From Stomorhina lunata (taxonomy: Eukaryota; Arthropoda; Insecta; Diptera; Rhiniidae), in contig OW121742.1 in NCBI GenBank assembly GCA_933228675.1, forward strand, positions 106,780,940 through 106,844,939: a stretch of 64,000 nucleotides of DNA. Reading direction: 5' to 3'. This document shows positions 1 to 11,450 of this stretch, one piece after another. Both the position numbers and the translations under genes were made by a program. The first letter of the stretch is position 1. The number at the start of each line of letters is the position of its first letter. The notes under the pieces were generated by a model that saw only the letters and a program-made list of their open reading frames with translations, was not told the origin of the DNA and ran no database searches.

Positions 1-395
1 ACAGTTTCTATAGTAAATCGTTCGATTATAATAGTTTTCTATAGAAAATTAATTGATGGTAATAGTTTTCCATAGAAAAGTATTCGTTTATAACAGTTTT
101 CTATAGAAAATTGTTTGATTATAAAAGTTTTCTATAGAAAATTGTTCTATTATAACAGTTTTCTATAGATAATTGTCCGATTGTTACAGTTTCTATAGAA
201 AATTGTTGGATTATGACGGTTTTCTATAGAAAATTGTTCGATTGTCATATTCCAACAGTTTTCTATAGAAAATTGTTCGATTATAACAGTTTTCTATAGA
301 TAATTGTTCGATTATAACAGTTTTTTAAAGAAAATTATTCCATTATAACAGTTTGCTATGGCAAATTGTTTGATTATAACAGTTTTCTTTATAGA
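1..395. repeat. Minisatellite, ~32-bp unit with TTTTCTATAGAAAATT core
   Basis: About a dozen degenerate units of the form TATAACAGTTTTC-TATAGAAAATTGTTCGAT. The centre TTTTCTATAGAAAA is a perfect 14-bp palindrome. The array continues past the left edge of the window. The TATAACAGTTTT part resembles the larger array at 6769-11450, so the two may share an origin. No coding potential is seen. Confidence 0.9.
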
Positions 396-1160
396 CAAGA
401 CCACGATTGACTATAGACGAAACCACGATTAACTATAGACAAGATCACAATTGACTATAGACGAAACCACGATTAACTATAGACAAGATCACGATTGACT
501 ATAGACAAGACCACGATTGACTATAGACAAAGACCACGATTTTCTATAGACAAGACCACGATTGACTATAGACAAAGACCACGATTTTCTATAGACAAGA
601 CCACGATTGACTATAGACAAAGACCACGATTTTCTATAGCTAAAGTCATGATTGACTTTTGACAAGGTCACGATTGACTATAGACAAGGTCACGATTGAC
701 TATAAACAAGACCACGATTGACTATAAACAAGACCACGATTGACTATAGACAAAATGACATTTGACTACAGACAAGACCACGATTGACTATAGACAAAGA
801 CCACGACTTTCTATAGCTAAAGCCATGATTGACTTTTGACAAGGTTACGATTGACTACAGACAATGTCACGACTGACTATAAACAAGACCACGATTGACT
901 ATAGACAAAATGACGATTGACTACAGACAAGACCACGATTGACTATAGACAAGACCCCCATTGATGCTAGTCAAGACCAGGATTGACTATAGACAAGACC
1001 ACGATTGACTATACAAAAGATTACGATTGACTATAGACAAGATCACGATTAACTATAGACAAAAATACGAATGGCTATAGCTAAGACCATGATTGACTGT
1101 AGATAAGATCACGATTGACTAAAGGCAAGACCATGATTGACTTTAGCTAAGACATGGCTT
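396..1160. repeat. Minisatellite, 22-bp unit (GACTATAGACAAGACCACGATT type)
   Basis: Roughly 30 units of about 22-23 bp. Individual units vary between AAGACCACG, AAGATCACG and AAGGTCACG, and some carry 1-bp or longer indels. The boundary with the preceding array is abrupt, near 390-400. Short open frames on the minus strand here only reflect the repeat. Confidence 0.9.
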
Positions 1161-2529
1161 TCATTTTAAAACTTGAACTCAACTACAGGGGCAACATATT
1201 CAGGGTAATTTTCTAAGTTAATTTTCGAAATGGTATTTTATAATCGACCAAGCTTAATTTTCAGAAGACAATTTTTGTTTAGTTCAAGATCACTACCTAT
1301 TTTAAATATAATATAATTTATGGAACTAAGATTTTGTAGACCGATTATTCTGACATTAAAACTTTCTATCACTGACTTCAATATAGAAATAATGCGGGTA
1401 ATGTGGTATACCTATTAATTTTTATAATGCAGAATTTTTTGTTTTGAAAAAATACTAAGCCCACAATATCAGAGTTATTTGAAAAAATATTTTAAAATTC
1501 ATTAAACGAGAGAAAAGTAAATAATACCACATTACCAGCCTATACCACATTATCCGCACTTGTTCTACCTTTAAAATTACACAATTTTTATAAATTGGGC
1601 TATTTGTTAAGAAACTGCATTTAATTTTCATTTTTTTCAAATTTCCAAAACTGTTTCGCGTCTTTTGGCCTCAGTATTTCAGCTTCGGCTTCATTTCATT
1701 CATTTAATGAAAAGTTTGTTTTAGTTTAAAGAAAAAAAATCCAAACATTCAATTAAAAGTCGATTTAATAACAAACTTTAAAAATAGAACCCAAATCCAA
1801 TTGCAAACCATTACACTAACATTACCATTGACATCTCATGTCACCTCATTTCATATTTAGTCTGTATTTCTGTTGCGTTTTTTTTTTCTCAAGTCTCAGA
1901 CACTCAAGATCTTAACGAGTCTTTCCGATTGCCTCTGCCTCAAAAATCATATTCTTTTCCTTGACTCGATTTTCTTTAATAAATTGTAAATTTGATGTAC
2001 AATTTAGATGTCGTTTCTATCAGTCAGTCTGTCTGTCTTAGATGTATTTCGTGTGTATGCAGCCGCCTTCATCAACGAAACCAGTTGTATCTCAAATAAA
2101 TAAATTGTGCGCTAAAAATATCAACTATTTAAAAACTAGAGTATTGAACGCAAAAAATTAAAAAAAAAAAAAATTGAATACAAAATTTTTTTCAAACTTT
2201 AAATTGCATTTTTTGTATGGTTTTGTCTGTGTATGCGCGTTGCTCTCATTTTCAAAACGATTTCAATGCACACAAAATTTTCTTGATATTTTAGCGTCAA
2301 GAATTTGTCCTCGTAACTCACCTCGTCCTCAAGTTGAGGGCAAAATTGTCAAAAGATACAACATCTACGAGTAGCAAGAAAATAAGTGGAAAAAAATTGA
2401 AAATGTTTTCATTTTCAATACAAGGCGAATTGAATTAGTAGAGAATTATTTTATTGACTATTAAATGGCCGAAGGGGTCTTTTTCGACCCCATGAGCCTT
2501 AGAGAGTTAATTCTTATAAGGTAGCAAAT
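1161..2529. other. Non-repetitive AT-rich intronic island
   Basis: No gene is recognised. A small inverted repeat (GCGGRTAATGTGGTATA type) lies at 1393-1410 and 1541-1558. Short CTGTCTGTCT tracts occur near 2020-2040. The longest open frame (2174-2374, 66 codons) starts in an A-run and shows no recognisable domain. Confidence 0.6.
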
Positions 2530-3003
2530 TCAAAATTTTTCTATATATCAAAATATTTCTAACGAAAATTTTTCTATATAGAAAAATATTTCTAACGAAA
2601 ATTTTTCTATATAGAAAAATATTTCTAACGAAAATTTTTCTATATAGAAAAATATTTCTAACGAAAATTTTTCTATATAGAAAAATATTTCTAACGAAAA
2701 TTTTTCCATATAGAAAAATATTTCTAACGAAAATTTTTCCATATAGAAAAATATTTCTAACGAAAATTTTTCCATATAGAAAAATATTTCTAACGAAAAC
2801 TTTTCCATATAGAAAAATATTTCTAACGAAAATTTTTCCATATAGAAAAATATTTCTAACGAAAATTTTTCTATATAGAAAAATATTTCTAACGAAAATT
2901 TTTCTATATAGAAAAATATTTCTAACGAAAATTTTTCTATATAGAAAAATATTTCTAACGAAAATTTTTCTATATAGAAAAATATTTCTAACGAAAATTT
3001 TTC
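2530..3003. repeat. 33-bp satellite array, left block
   Basis: About 14 near-identical 33-bp units. Each contains AATTTTTCTATATAGAAAAAT, split by the adjoining TTTCTAACG. A minor variant has CCATATAG in place of CTATATAG. The unit length is divisible by three and the unit lacks stops, so an artefactual repetitive frame runs on the minus strand. The array resumes at 4167 after an inserted element. Confidence 0.95.
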
Positions 3004-3642
3004 TTGAAAGAAATTAATTTTAGTTGAACCAGAATTTATGTTGATGGTCGTGGGTTCGAGTCGGGCTCAGGTTCATGTCATAAATTATTTTTTTAATTTA
3101 TGATTTTTAAATTAGATGAATAAATTTTAGGAATACTGAAAAAACTATGTGACACTTAGCAGTGTGGAATAAACAGAAACTTGTCAAAACAAAAATCTTT
3201 GTCTTCATTACCAGCTGATAGTTGGTTAAAGTACAAAGTAAATGTAGATTAATAAAGGATAGGAATACAAAACATAAAGGAAAAAACTATGGTGGATAAG
3301 TTCGTCTAACTGAATCGATCATATGGTCATAGGTGAAATAGAAATGAGTGTTAATATAATTCTCGTTTTCAATTTCGCTTAAGAATTCAGTTAAATAGAT
3401 GATCTTAACTACTGGCATCTAACAGTTGGTGACACAGTGTGCTGATGAAGTCCGTAGCGGGACAGAAAATGCAGCATTCCACACTGCTAAGTGTCACATA
3501 GTTTTTTCAGTATTCCTAAAATTTATTCATCTAATTTAAAAATCATAAATTAAAAAAATAATTTATGACATGAACCTGAGCCCGACTCGAACCCACGACC
3601 ATCAACATAAATTCTGGTTCAACTAAAATTAATTTCTTTCAA
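3004..3642. mobile_element. Inverted-repeat element, 167-bp terminal inverted repeats
   Basis: The segment 3004-3170 is the reverse complement of 3476-3642, nearly perfect over 167 bp, with tips TTGAAAGAAATT. The internal region is about 305 bp and contains no transposase. Within the arms, GGTTCGAGTCG resembles an RNA polymerase III B box; I see no matching A box. The element interrupts the 33-bp array. No clear target-site duplication is visible. It is probably a non-autonomous MITE or foldback-type element; the superfamily was not determined. Confidence 0.8.
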
Positions 3643-3726
3643 TTAAATTGCATGGGCACCGCGATTTACATGTTTTCATTAACTCTTTCAAGTTGATACT
3701 AAATTCAAATTTGCATTAACGTAAAA
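3643..3726. other. Spacer between element and its partial copy
   Basis: An 84-bp single-copy sequence joins the full inverted-repeat element to its truncated second copy. It contains a slightly GC-richer stretch, GGGCACCGCG. Its origin is unknown; it may be unduplicated host sequence. Confidence 0.5.
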
Positions 3727-4166
3727 GAATAAACAGAAACTTGTCAAAACAAAAATCTTTGTCTTCATTACCAGCTGATAGTTGGTTAAAGTACAAAGTA
3801 AATGTAGATTAATAAAGGATAGGAATACAAAACATAAAGGAAAAAACTATGGTGGATAAGTTCGTCTAACTGAATCGATCATATGGTCATAGGTGAAATA
3901 GAAATGAGTGTTAATATAATTCTCGTTTTCAATTTCGCTTAAGAATTCAGTTAAATAGATGATCTTAACTACTGGCATCTAACAGTTGGTGACACAGTGT
4001 GCTGATGAAGTCCGTAGCGGGACAGAAAATGCAGCATTCCACACTGCTAAGTGTCACATAGTTTTTTCAGTATTCCTAAAATTTATTCATCTAATTTAAA
4101 AATCATAAATTAAAAAAATAATTTATGACATGAACCTGAGCCCGACTCGAACCCACGACCATCAAC
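3727..4166. repeat. Partial direct duplicate of the inverted-repeat element
   Basis: This segment appears identical to 3167-3606 (offset 560 bp). It contains the internal part of the element plus most of the right arm, cut at CCATCAAC where the 33-bp satellite resumes. The lack of differences suggests a recent tandem duplication or assembly-level duplication. The left arm is missing from this copy. Confidence 0.9.
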
Positions 4167-5146
4167 GAAAATTTTTCTATATAGAAAAATATTTCTAACG
4201 AAAATTTTTCTATATAGAAAAATATTTCTAACGAAAATTTTTCTATATAGAAAAATATTTCTAACGAAAATTTTTCTATATAGAAAAATATTTCTAACGA
4301 AAATTTTTCTATATAGAAAAATATTTCTAACGAAAATTTTTCTATATAGAAAAATATTTCTAACGAAAATTTTTCTATATAGAAAAATATTTCTAACGAA
4401 AATTTTTCTATATAGAAAAATATTTCTAACGAAAATTTTTCTATATAGAAAAATATTTCTAACGAAAATTTTTCTATATAGAAAAATATTTCTAACGAAA
4501 ATTTTTCTATATAGAAAAATATTTCTAACGAAAATTTTTCTATATAGAAAAATATTTCTAACGAAAATTTTTCTATATAGAAAAATATTTCTAACGAAAA
4601 TTTTTCTATATAGAAAAATATTTCTAACGAAAATTTTTCTATATAGAAAAATATTTCTAACGAAAATTTTTCTATATAGAAAAATATTTCTAACGAAAAT
4701 TTTTCTATATAGAAAAATATTTCTAACGAAAATTTTTCTATATAGAAAAATATTTCTAACGAAAATTTTTCTATATAGAAAAATATTTCTAACGAAAATT
4801 TTTCTATATAGAAAAATATTTCTAACGAAAATTTTTCTATATAGAAAAATATTTCTAACGAAAATTTTTCTATATAGAAAAATATTTCTAACGAAAATTT
4901 TTCTATATAGAAAAATATTTCTAACGAAAATTTTTCTATATAGAAAAATATTTCTAACGAAAATTTTTCTATATAGAAAAATATTTCTAACGAAAATTTT
5001 TCTATATAGAAAAATATTTCTAACGAAAATTTTTCTATATAGAAAAATATTTCTAACGAAAATTTTTCTATATAGAAAAATATTTCTAACGAAAATTTTT
5101 CTATATAGAAAAATATTTCTAACGAAAATTTTTCTATATAGAAAAA
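4167..5146. repeat. 33-bp satellite array, right block
   Basis: About 30 almost perfectly homogeneous 33-bp units, in the same orientation as 2530-3003. The last unit decays at about 5146. The high homogeneity implies recent amplification or conversion. The long repetitive frame on the minus strand is not a gene: it is a consequence of a stop-free unit whose length is a multiple of three. Confidence 0.95.
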
Positions 5147-5489
5147 TTTATAAATTTGTAATAACATTTAAAAATCAATAATTTAAAAATATTATAAACT
5201 GTTACTGTACGACTAAAGAACATCAGATTTATATTTAAGTTTTTTATACAACGAGTGATAAGTATAAAATAGAATAAAGGGGGTGGGCCTAATGCAAATG
5301 GCCCTATTAAAAGTGGGTGGGTGAATGGTTATCGTGTAATATTTAATGGGTCTATAGAATAAAAGAAATAGATTTTGCAATAAATCACGTGGTGGAAAAA
5401 GAAAGATTTTCCTTCAAATTAAAATATGAATAAAATTATTTCACTATTTGCGTATGAGAACTAAAGGCATTTTAATCACCATAAAATAT
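5147..5489. other. Spacer between oppositely oriented arrays
   Basis: About 340 bp of single-copy AT-rich DNA separates the 33-bp array from its inverted 31-bp relative. It contains a small G-rich patch (GGGGGTGGGCC near 5279-5289 and GTGGGTGGGTG near 5315). No coding sequence is seen. In a transcript it would be the loop of a long hairpin. Confidence 0.7.
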
Positions 5490-6768
5490 CTTTCGTTAGA
5501 AAAACTTTTCTATAGAAAAAGTTTCGTTAGAAATATTTTTCTATAGAAAAATTTTTCTCTAGAAATATTTTTCTCTAGAAAAATTTTCGTTAGAAATATT
5601 TTTCTATAGAAAAATTTTCGTTAGAAATATTTTTCTATAGAAAAATTTTCGTTAGAAATATTTTTCTATAGAAAAATTTTCGTTAGAAATATTTTTCTAT
5701 AGAAAAATTTTCGTTAGAAATATTTTTCTATAGAAAAATTTTCGTTAGAAATATTTTTCTATAGAAAAATTTTCGTTAGAAATATTTTTCTATAGAAAAA
5801 TTTTCGTTAGAAATATTTTTCTATAGAAAAATTTTCGTTAGAAATATTTTTCTATAGAAAAATTTTCGTTAGAAATATTTGTCTATAGAAAAATTTTCGT
5901 TAGAAATATTTTTCTATAGAAAAATTTTCGTTAGAAATATTTTTTTATAGAAAAATTTTCGTTAGAAATATTTTTCTATAGAAAAATTTTCGTTAGAAAT
6001 ATTTTTCTATAGAAAAATTTTCGTTAGAAATATTTTTCTATAGAAAAATTTTCGTTAGAAATATTTTTCTCTAGAAAAATTTTCGTTAGAAATATTTTTC
6101 TATAGAAAAATATTCGTTAGAAATATTTTTCTTTTTCGTTAGAAATATTTTTCTATAGAAAAATTTTCGTTAGAAATATTTTTCTATAGAAAAATTTTCG
6201 TTAGAAATATTTTTCTCTAGAAAAATTTTCGTTAGAAATATTTTTCTCTAGAAAAATTTTCGTTAGAAATATTTTTCTCTAGAAAAATTTTCGTTGGAAA
6301 TATTTTTCTCTAGAAAAATTTTCGTTAGAAATATTTTTCTCTAGAAAAATTTTCGTTAGAAATATTTTTCTCTAGAAAAATTTTCGTTAGAAATATTTTT
6401 CTCTAGAAAAATTTTCGTTAGAAATATTTTTCTCTAGAAAAATTTTCGTTAGAAATATTTTTCTCTAGAAAAATTTTCGTTAGAAATATTTTTCTCTAGA
6501 AAAATTTTCGTTAGAAATATTTTTCTCTAGAAAAATTTTCGTTAGAAATATTTTTCTCTAGAAAAATTTTCGTTAGAAATATTTTTCTCTAGAGAAATTT
6601 TCGTTAGAAATATTTTTCTCTAGAAAAATTTTCGTTAGAAATATTTTTCTCTAGAAAAATTTTCGTTAGAAATATTTTTCTCTAGAAAAATTTTCGTTAG
6701 AAATATTTTTCTCTAGAAAAATTTTCTTTAGAAATATTTTTCTCTAGAAAAATTTTCGTTAGAAATAT
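5490..6768. repeat. 31-bp satellite array, inverted relative of the 33-bp satellite
   Basis: About 41 units containing GTTAGAAATATTTTTC, TATAG and AAAAATTTTC. The unit is the reverse complement of the 33-bp unit with one TA dinucleotide removed (CTATATAG becomes CTATAG). From about 6190 onwards a CTCTAG variant replaces CTATAG and has spread through the block, so at least two homogenisation events occurred. No open frame persists because 31 is not a multiple of three. Confidence 0.95.
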
Positions 6769-9179
6769 TTAACAGTTTTTCTTTGGAAAATAATTTTGTA
6801 TAACAGTATTTTATTTTAAATGTTTTAGTATAACAGTTTTTCGTATAAAAAACTTTAAGTATAACAGTTTTTCTTTTGAAAATATTTTTGTATAACAGTT
6901 TTTATTAAAAAAAAATTTCAGTATAAAAGTTATTCTTACGAAAATGTTTTAGTATAACAGTGTGTTTTGAAAATGTTTAGTATAACAGTTTGAAAATGTT
7001 TAATTATAACAATTTTTCTTTAGAAACTGTTTATAGATTTTGTTTAGAAAATATTTTTGTATAACAGTTTTTCTTAATAAAAAGTTTCAGTATAACAGTT
7101 ATTCTTTGAAAAATGATTAAGTATAACAGTATGTCCTAAAGTGTGTCAATATAAAAATCTTCTTAACAAAAGCTTTAGTATAACAGTTTTTCTTCAGAAA
7201 ATCTTTTTGTATAACACTTTTTGTTAATAAAAAGTTTCAGTATAACAGTTATTCTTCAGAAATTGCTTTTTTATAAGGTTTTCTTTTGAATACGTTTAAG
7301 TGTAACAATGTTTCTTTAGAACATGATTTAGTAAAATTTTTTTTTTTTTTAAATTCCAGTCTAACAGTTTTTCTGTTGTTTTGTATAACAGTTTTGCTTA
7401 ATGAAAAGTTTAAGTACAACAGTTTTTCTTAGAAAATGATTCAGTATAACAAATTTCTATACAAAAGTTTAGGTATAACTGTCTTTCTTAATAAAAAGTT
7501 ATGTGTAGCAGTTTTTATAAGGAAAATGTTTTAGTATAACAGTTTTTGTTAAAAAATTGTTTCAGTATAACTGAGTCTAACAGCTTTTCTGTTATTTAAC
7601 AGTTTTTCTTAATAAAAAGTTTCAATTTAATAGTTTTTCTTCAGAAAATGATTCAGTATAACAAATCTCTTAACAAAAGTTAAAGTATAAAAGTTTTTCT
7701 TTTTCTAAAGAAGAAGTTTCATTATAAGAGTTTTTCTTTTAAAAAAATTCTTTTGTGTAGCAGTTGTTCTTAAAAATATATTTTAGTATAACCGTTTTCT
7801 TAAAAAAATGTTGTAGTATAACAGTTTTTATTTAGAAAAAATTTCTGTATAACACTTTTTCCTTAGAAAATAATTTAGTATAACAAATCCTTTAACAAAA
7901 GTTGTAGTATAACAGTTTTTCTTTATAAAAATTTTCAGTATAACAGTTTTTCTAAAGAAAAAGTTTCATTATCGGGCATGTTCTGCAAATCACTTTCACA
8001 TGATTTTGAAATCACATAAATTTTCTAAGTCGAATTATTCATTGTTCATAAATTATTTTGACACTTTTATAACTCAGTGCACTTAAGATGAAGAAGGTCT
8101 AGAAGGTTATTGATAAATGCTCTGAAAATTTTAACAATTATAGAAATTACAGCCTTTTTGAATTTCATGTGATTTCAAAATCATGTGGAAGTGATTTGCA
8201 GAACATCCCCGTATAATAGTTTTTCTTTTAAAAAAAATGCTTTTGTAAAGCAGTTGTGCTTTAAAAATTATGTCAGTATAACAGTTTTTTTTTTAATTTT
8301 AGTATAACAGTTTTCTTGGGGAAAATTTTCTATATGACAGTTTTGCCTTAGAAAGTGTTTAAGTATAACAAATTCATTAACAAAAGTTTTAGTATACCAG
8401 TTTTTTTTATAAAAATATTCAGTATAAAAGTTTTTCTAAGGAAAAGTTTCTGTATAACAGTTTTTCTTTTAAAAAAAGCTTTGCTTAGCAGTTTTTCTTT
8501 AAAATAATATTTTAGTATAACAGTTAAAAAAAATTGTCTAACAGTTTTCTTGGGAAAAAATTTCTATATGACAGTTTTTCCTTAGAAAATGTCTAAGTAT
8601 AACAAATTTATAACAAAAGTTTTAGTATAACAGTTTTTTTTTAATAAAAATGTTCAATATAACAGTTTTTCTAAGGAAAAGTTTCTGTATATCAGTTTTT
8701 CTTTTTAAAAAATGCTTTTGTATAGCAGTTTTTCTTTAAAAAATATTTTAGTTTAATAGTTTTCTTACAAATTTTTCAGTATAACAGTTTTTATTTAGAA
8801 AAAATTCTGTATAAAAGTTTGTCTTTAGAAAATGATTCAGTATTATAAATCCCTTAACAAAAATTTCAGTATAACAGTTTTTCTTTATAAAATTTTTCAG
8901 TATAACAGTTTTGCTAAAGAAAATGTTTTAGTATAACAGTTTTTCTTAAAAAAAAAAATGATTTGTTTAGCAGTTTTTTTTTTAATATTTTAGTATAACA
9001 GTTTTCTTAAAAAAAAATTCAGCATAACAAATCCCTTAACAAAAGTCTTAGTATAACAATTTTTGTTTATACAAATATTCAGTTTTTCTAAGGAAATAGT
9101 TTCAGTATAACAGTTTTTCTTTTAAAAAAAATCTTTTTTATAGCAGTTTTTCTTTAAAAAATATTTCAGTATAACAGTT
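6769..9179. repeat. Degenerate ~30-bp array, AGTATAACAGTTTTTCTT type
   Basis: Dozens of diverged units alternate AGTATAACAG, a T-rich part and an A-rich part such as TTTAGAAAATG. Unit lengths vary from about 25 to 40 bp. Divergence is much higher than in the neighbouring 31-bp array, so this is an older array. A MITE is embedded at 7973-8211. Confidence 0.9.
7973..8211. mobile_element. MITE, 239 bp with ~50-bp terminal inverted repeats
   Basis: The left end CGGGCATGTTCTGCAAATCA is mirrored by the right end, whose reverse complement starts CGGGGATGTTCTGCAAATCA. Pairing continues with few mismatches through TGATTTTGAAATCACAT for about 50 bp. There is no coding sequence, so it is non-autonomous. 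It lies in the degenerate array. Flanks are TTAT on the left and TATA on the right, compatible with a TAT or TA target duplication, but the superfamily cannot be fixed. Confidence 0.8.
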
Positions 9180-11060
9180 TTCTTAATATAAAAAGTATAT
9201 AAGTTTTCTTAAAAAAAACTGTTATACTAACTGTTTTCTTGGGAAAAAAAATTCTGTATGACAGTTTTTCCTTAGAAAATGTTCAGATATAACGAATTCC
9301 CTAACAAACATTTTGGTATAACAGTTGTGGTTTATGCAAATTTTCAGTATAACAGTTTCTTCTTAAGAAAAAGTTTCAGTATAACAGTTTTTCTTAAAAA
9401 AAAATGCTTTTGTATAGCAGTTTTTCTTAAAAAAAATATTTCAGTATAACAGTTTTCTTAATATAAAAAGTATATAAGTTTTCTTAAAAAAAACTGTTAT
9501 ACTAACTGTTTTCTTGGGAAAAAAATTCTGTATGACAGTTTTTCCTTAGAAAATGTTTAGATATAACGAATTCCCTAACAAACATTTTGGTATAACAGTT
9601 GTGGTTTATGCAAATTTTCAGTATAACAGTTTCTTCTAAAGAAAAAGTTTCAGTATAACAGTTTTTCTTAAAAAAATGCTTTTGTATAGCAGTTTTTTAA
9701 AAAAAAATATTTTAGTTTAACAGTTTTCTTAAAAAAAAGTATAACAGTTTTCTTAAAAAAAAACTGTTATACTAACAGTTTTCTTGGTAAAAAAAATTCT
9801 GTATGACAGTTTTTCCTTAGAAAATGTTCAGATATAACGAATTCCCTAACAAACATTTTGGTATAACAGTTGTGGTTTATGCAAATTTTCAGTATAACAG
9901 TTTCTTCTAAAGAAAAAGTTTCAGTATAACAGTTTTTCTTAAAAAAATGCTTTTGTATAGCAGTTTAAAAAAAAAAATATTTTAGTTTAACAGTTTTCTT
10001 AAAAAAAGTATAACTGTTTTCTTAAAAAAAAACTGTTATACTAACAGTTTTCTTGGTAGAAAAATTCTGTATGACAGTTTTTCCTTAGAAAATGTTCAGA
10101 TATAACGAATTCCCTAACAAACATTTTGGTATAACAGTTATGGTTTATGCAAATTTTCAAACAGTCAAACAGTTTCTTCTAAAGAAAAAGTTTCAGTATA
10201 ACAGTTTTTCTTAAAAAAAATGCTTTTGTATAGCAGTTTTAAAAAAAAAAAAATATTTTAGTTTAACAGTTTTCTTAAAAAAAAGTATAACAGTTTTCTT
10301 AAAAAAAAACTGTTATACTAACAGTTTTCTTGGTAAAAAAATTCTGTATGACAGTTTTTCCTTAGAAAATGTTCAGATATAACGAATTCCCTAACAAAAA
10401 TTTTAGTATAACAGTTGTGGTTTATGCAAATTTTCAGTATAACAGTTTCTTCTAAAGAAAAACTTTCAGTATAACAGTTTTTCTTTAAAAAAAATGCTTT
10501 TGTATAGCAGTTTTTCTTAAAAAAAATATTTTAGTTTAACAGTTTTCTTAAAAAAAAGTATAACAGTTTTCTTTAAAAAAAACTGTTATACTAACAGTTT
10601 TCTTGGTAAAAAAATTCTGTATGACAGTTTTTCCTTAGAAAATGTTCAGATATAACGAATTCCCTAACAAACATTTTGGTATAACAGTTGTGGTTTATGC
10701 AAATTTTCAGTATAACAGTTTCTTCATAAGAAAAAGTTTCAGTATAACAGTTTTTCTTAAAAAAAAAATGCTTTTGTATAGCAGTTTTTCTTAAAAAAAA
10801 ATATTTTAGTTTAACAGTTTTCTTAAAAAAAAGTATAACAGTTTTCTTAAAAAAAAGTATAACAGTTTTCTTTAAAAAAAACTGTTATACTAACAGTTTT
10901 CTTGGTAAAAAAAATTCTGTATGACAGTTTTTCCTTAGAAAATGTTCAGATATAACGAATTCCCTAACAAAAATTTTAGTATAACAGTTGTGGTTTATGC
11001 AAATTTTCAGTATAACAGTTTCTTATAAAGAAAAACTTTCAGTATAACAGTTTTTCTTAA
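9180..11060. repeat. Higher-order repeat, ~270-bp unit, about 7 copies
   Basis: The marker ACAGTTGTGGTTTATGCAAA recurs at about 9321, 9595, 9866, 10134 (as ACAGTTATGG), 10411, 10684 and 10984, so the period is about 270-275 bp (300 for the last, which has an extra ~27-bp subunit). Most copies hold a short inverted repeat, AGTATAACAGTTTTCTT against AAAACTGTTATACT, which could fold into a hairpin. The unit is built from the same ~30-bp subunits as the surrounding array. Confidence 0.9.
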
Positions 11061-11450
11061 AAAAAAAATGCTTTTGTATAGCAGTTTTTCTTAAAAAAAT
11101 ATTTTAGTTTAATAGTTTTCTTAAAAAATTTTTCAGTATAACAGTTTTTATTTAGAAAAAATTTCGCTATATTAGTTTTTCCTTAAAAGTGATTCAGTAA
11201 AACAAATCCCTTAGCCAAAGTTTTAGTATAACAGTTTTTGTTTATAAAAATATTCAGTATAACAGTTTTTTTTAATAAAAAGTTTCAGTATAACAGCTTT
11301 CTTTTTAAAAATATGCTTTTGTATAGCAGTTTTTCTTTAAGAAATATTTTAGTTTAGTAGTTTCCTTGAAAAATAATTCAGTATAACAGTTTTTCTTGAG
11401 AAAAAATTTCTGTATAACAGTTTTTCCTTAGAAAATGTTTAAGAATATTA
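11061..11450. repeat. Right end of the degenerate AGTATAACAG array
   Basis: Diverged ~30-bp units of the same family continue here without the 270-bp periodicity, and the array stops at about 11450. Confidence 0.8.

Noticed and set aside
4103..5167. 354-codon minus-strand open frame with an 11-residue repeat
   Set aside because: It is the 33-bp satellite read in a stop-free frame. The unit length is a multiple of three, the mirror 31-bp array has no such frame, and there are no start, splice or domain features.
2530..6768. CRISPR-like array
   Set aside because: The units are contiguous tandem repeats without unique spacers, and the sequence is a eukaryotic intron context.
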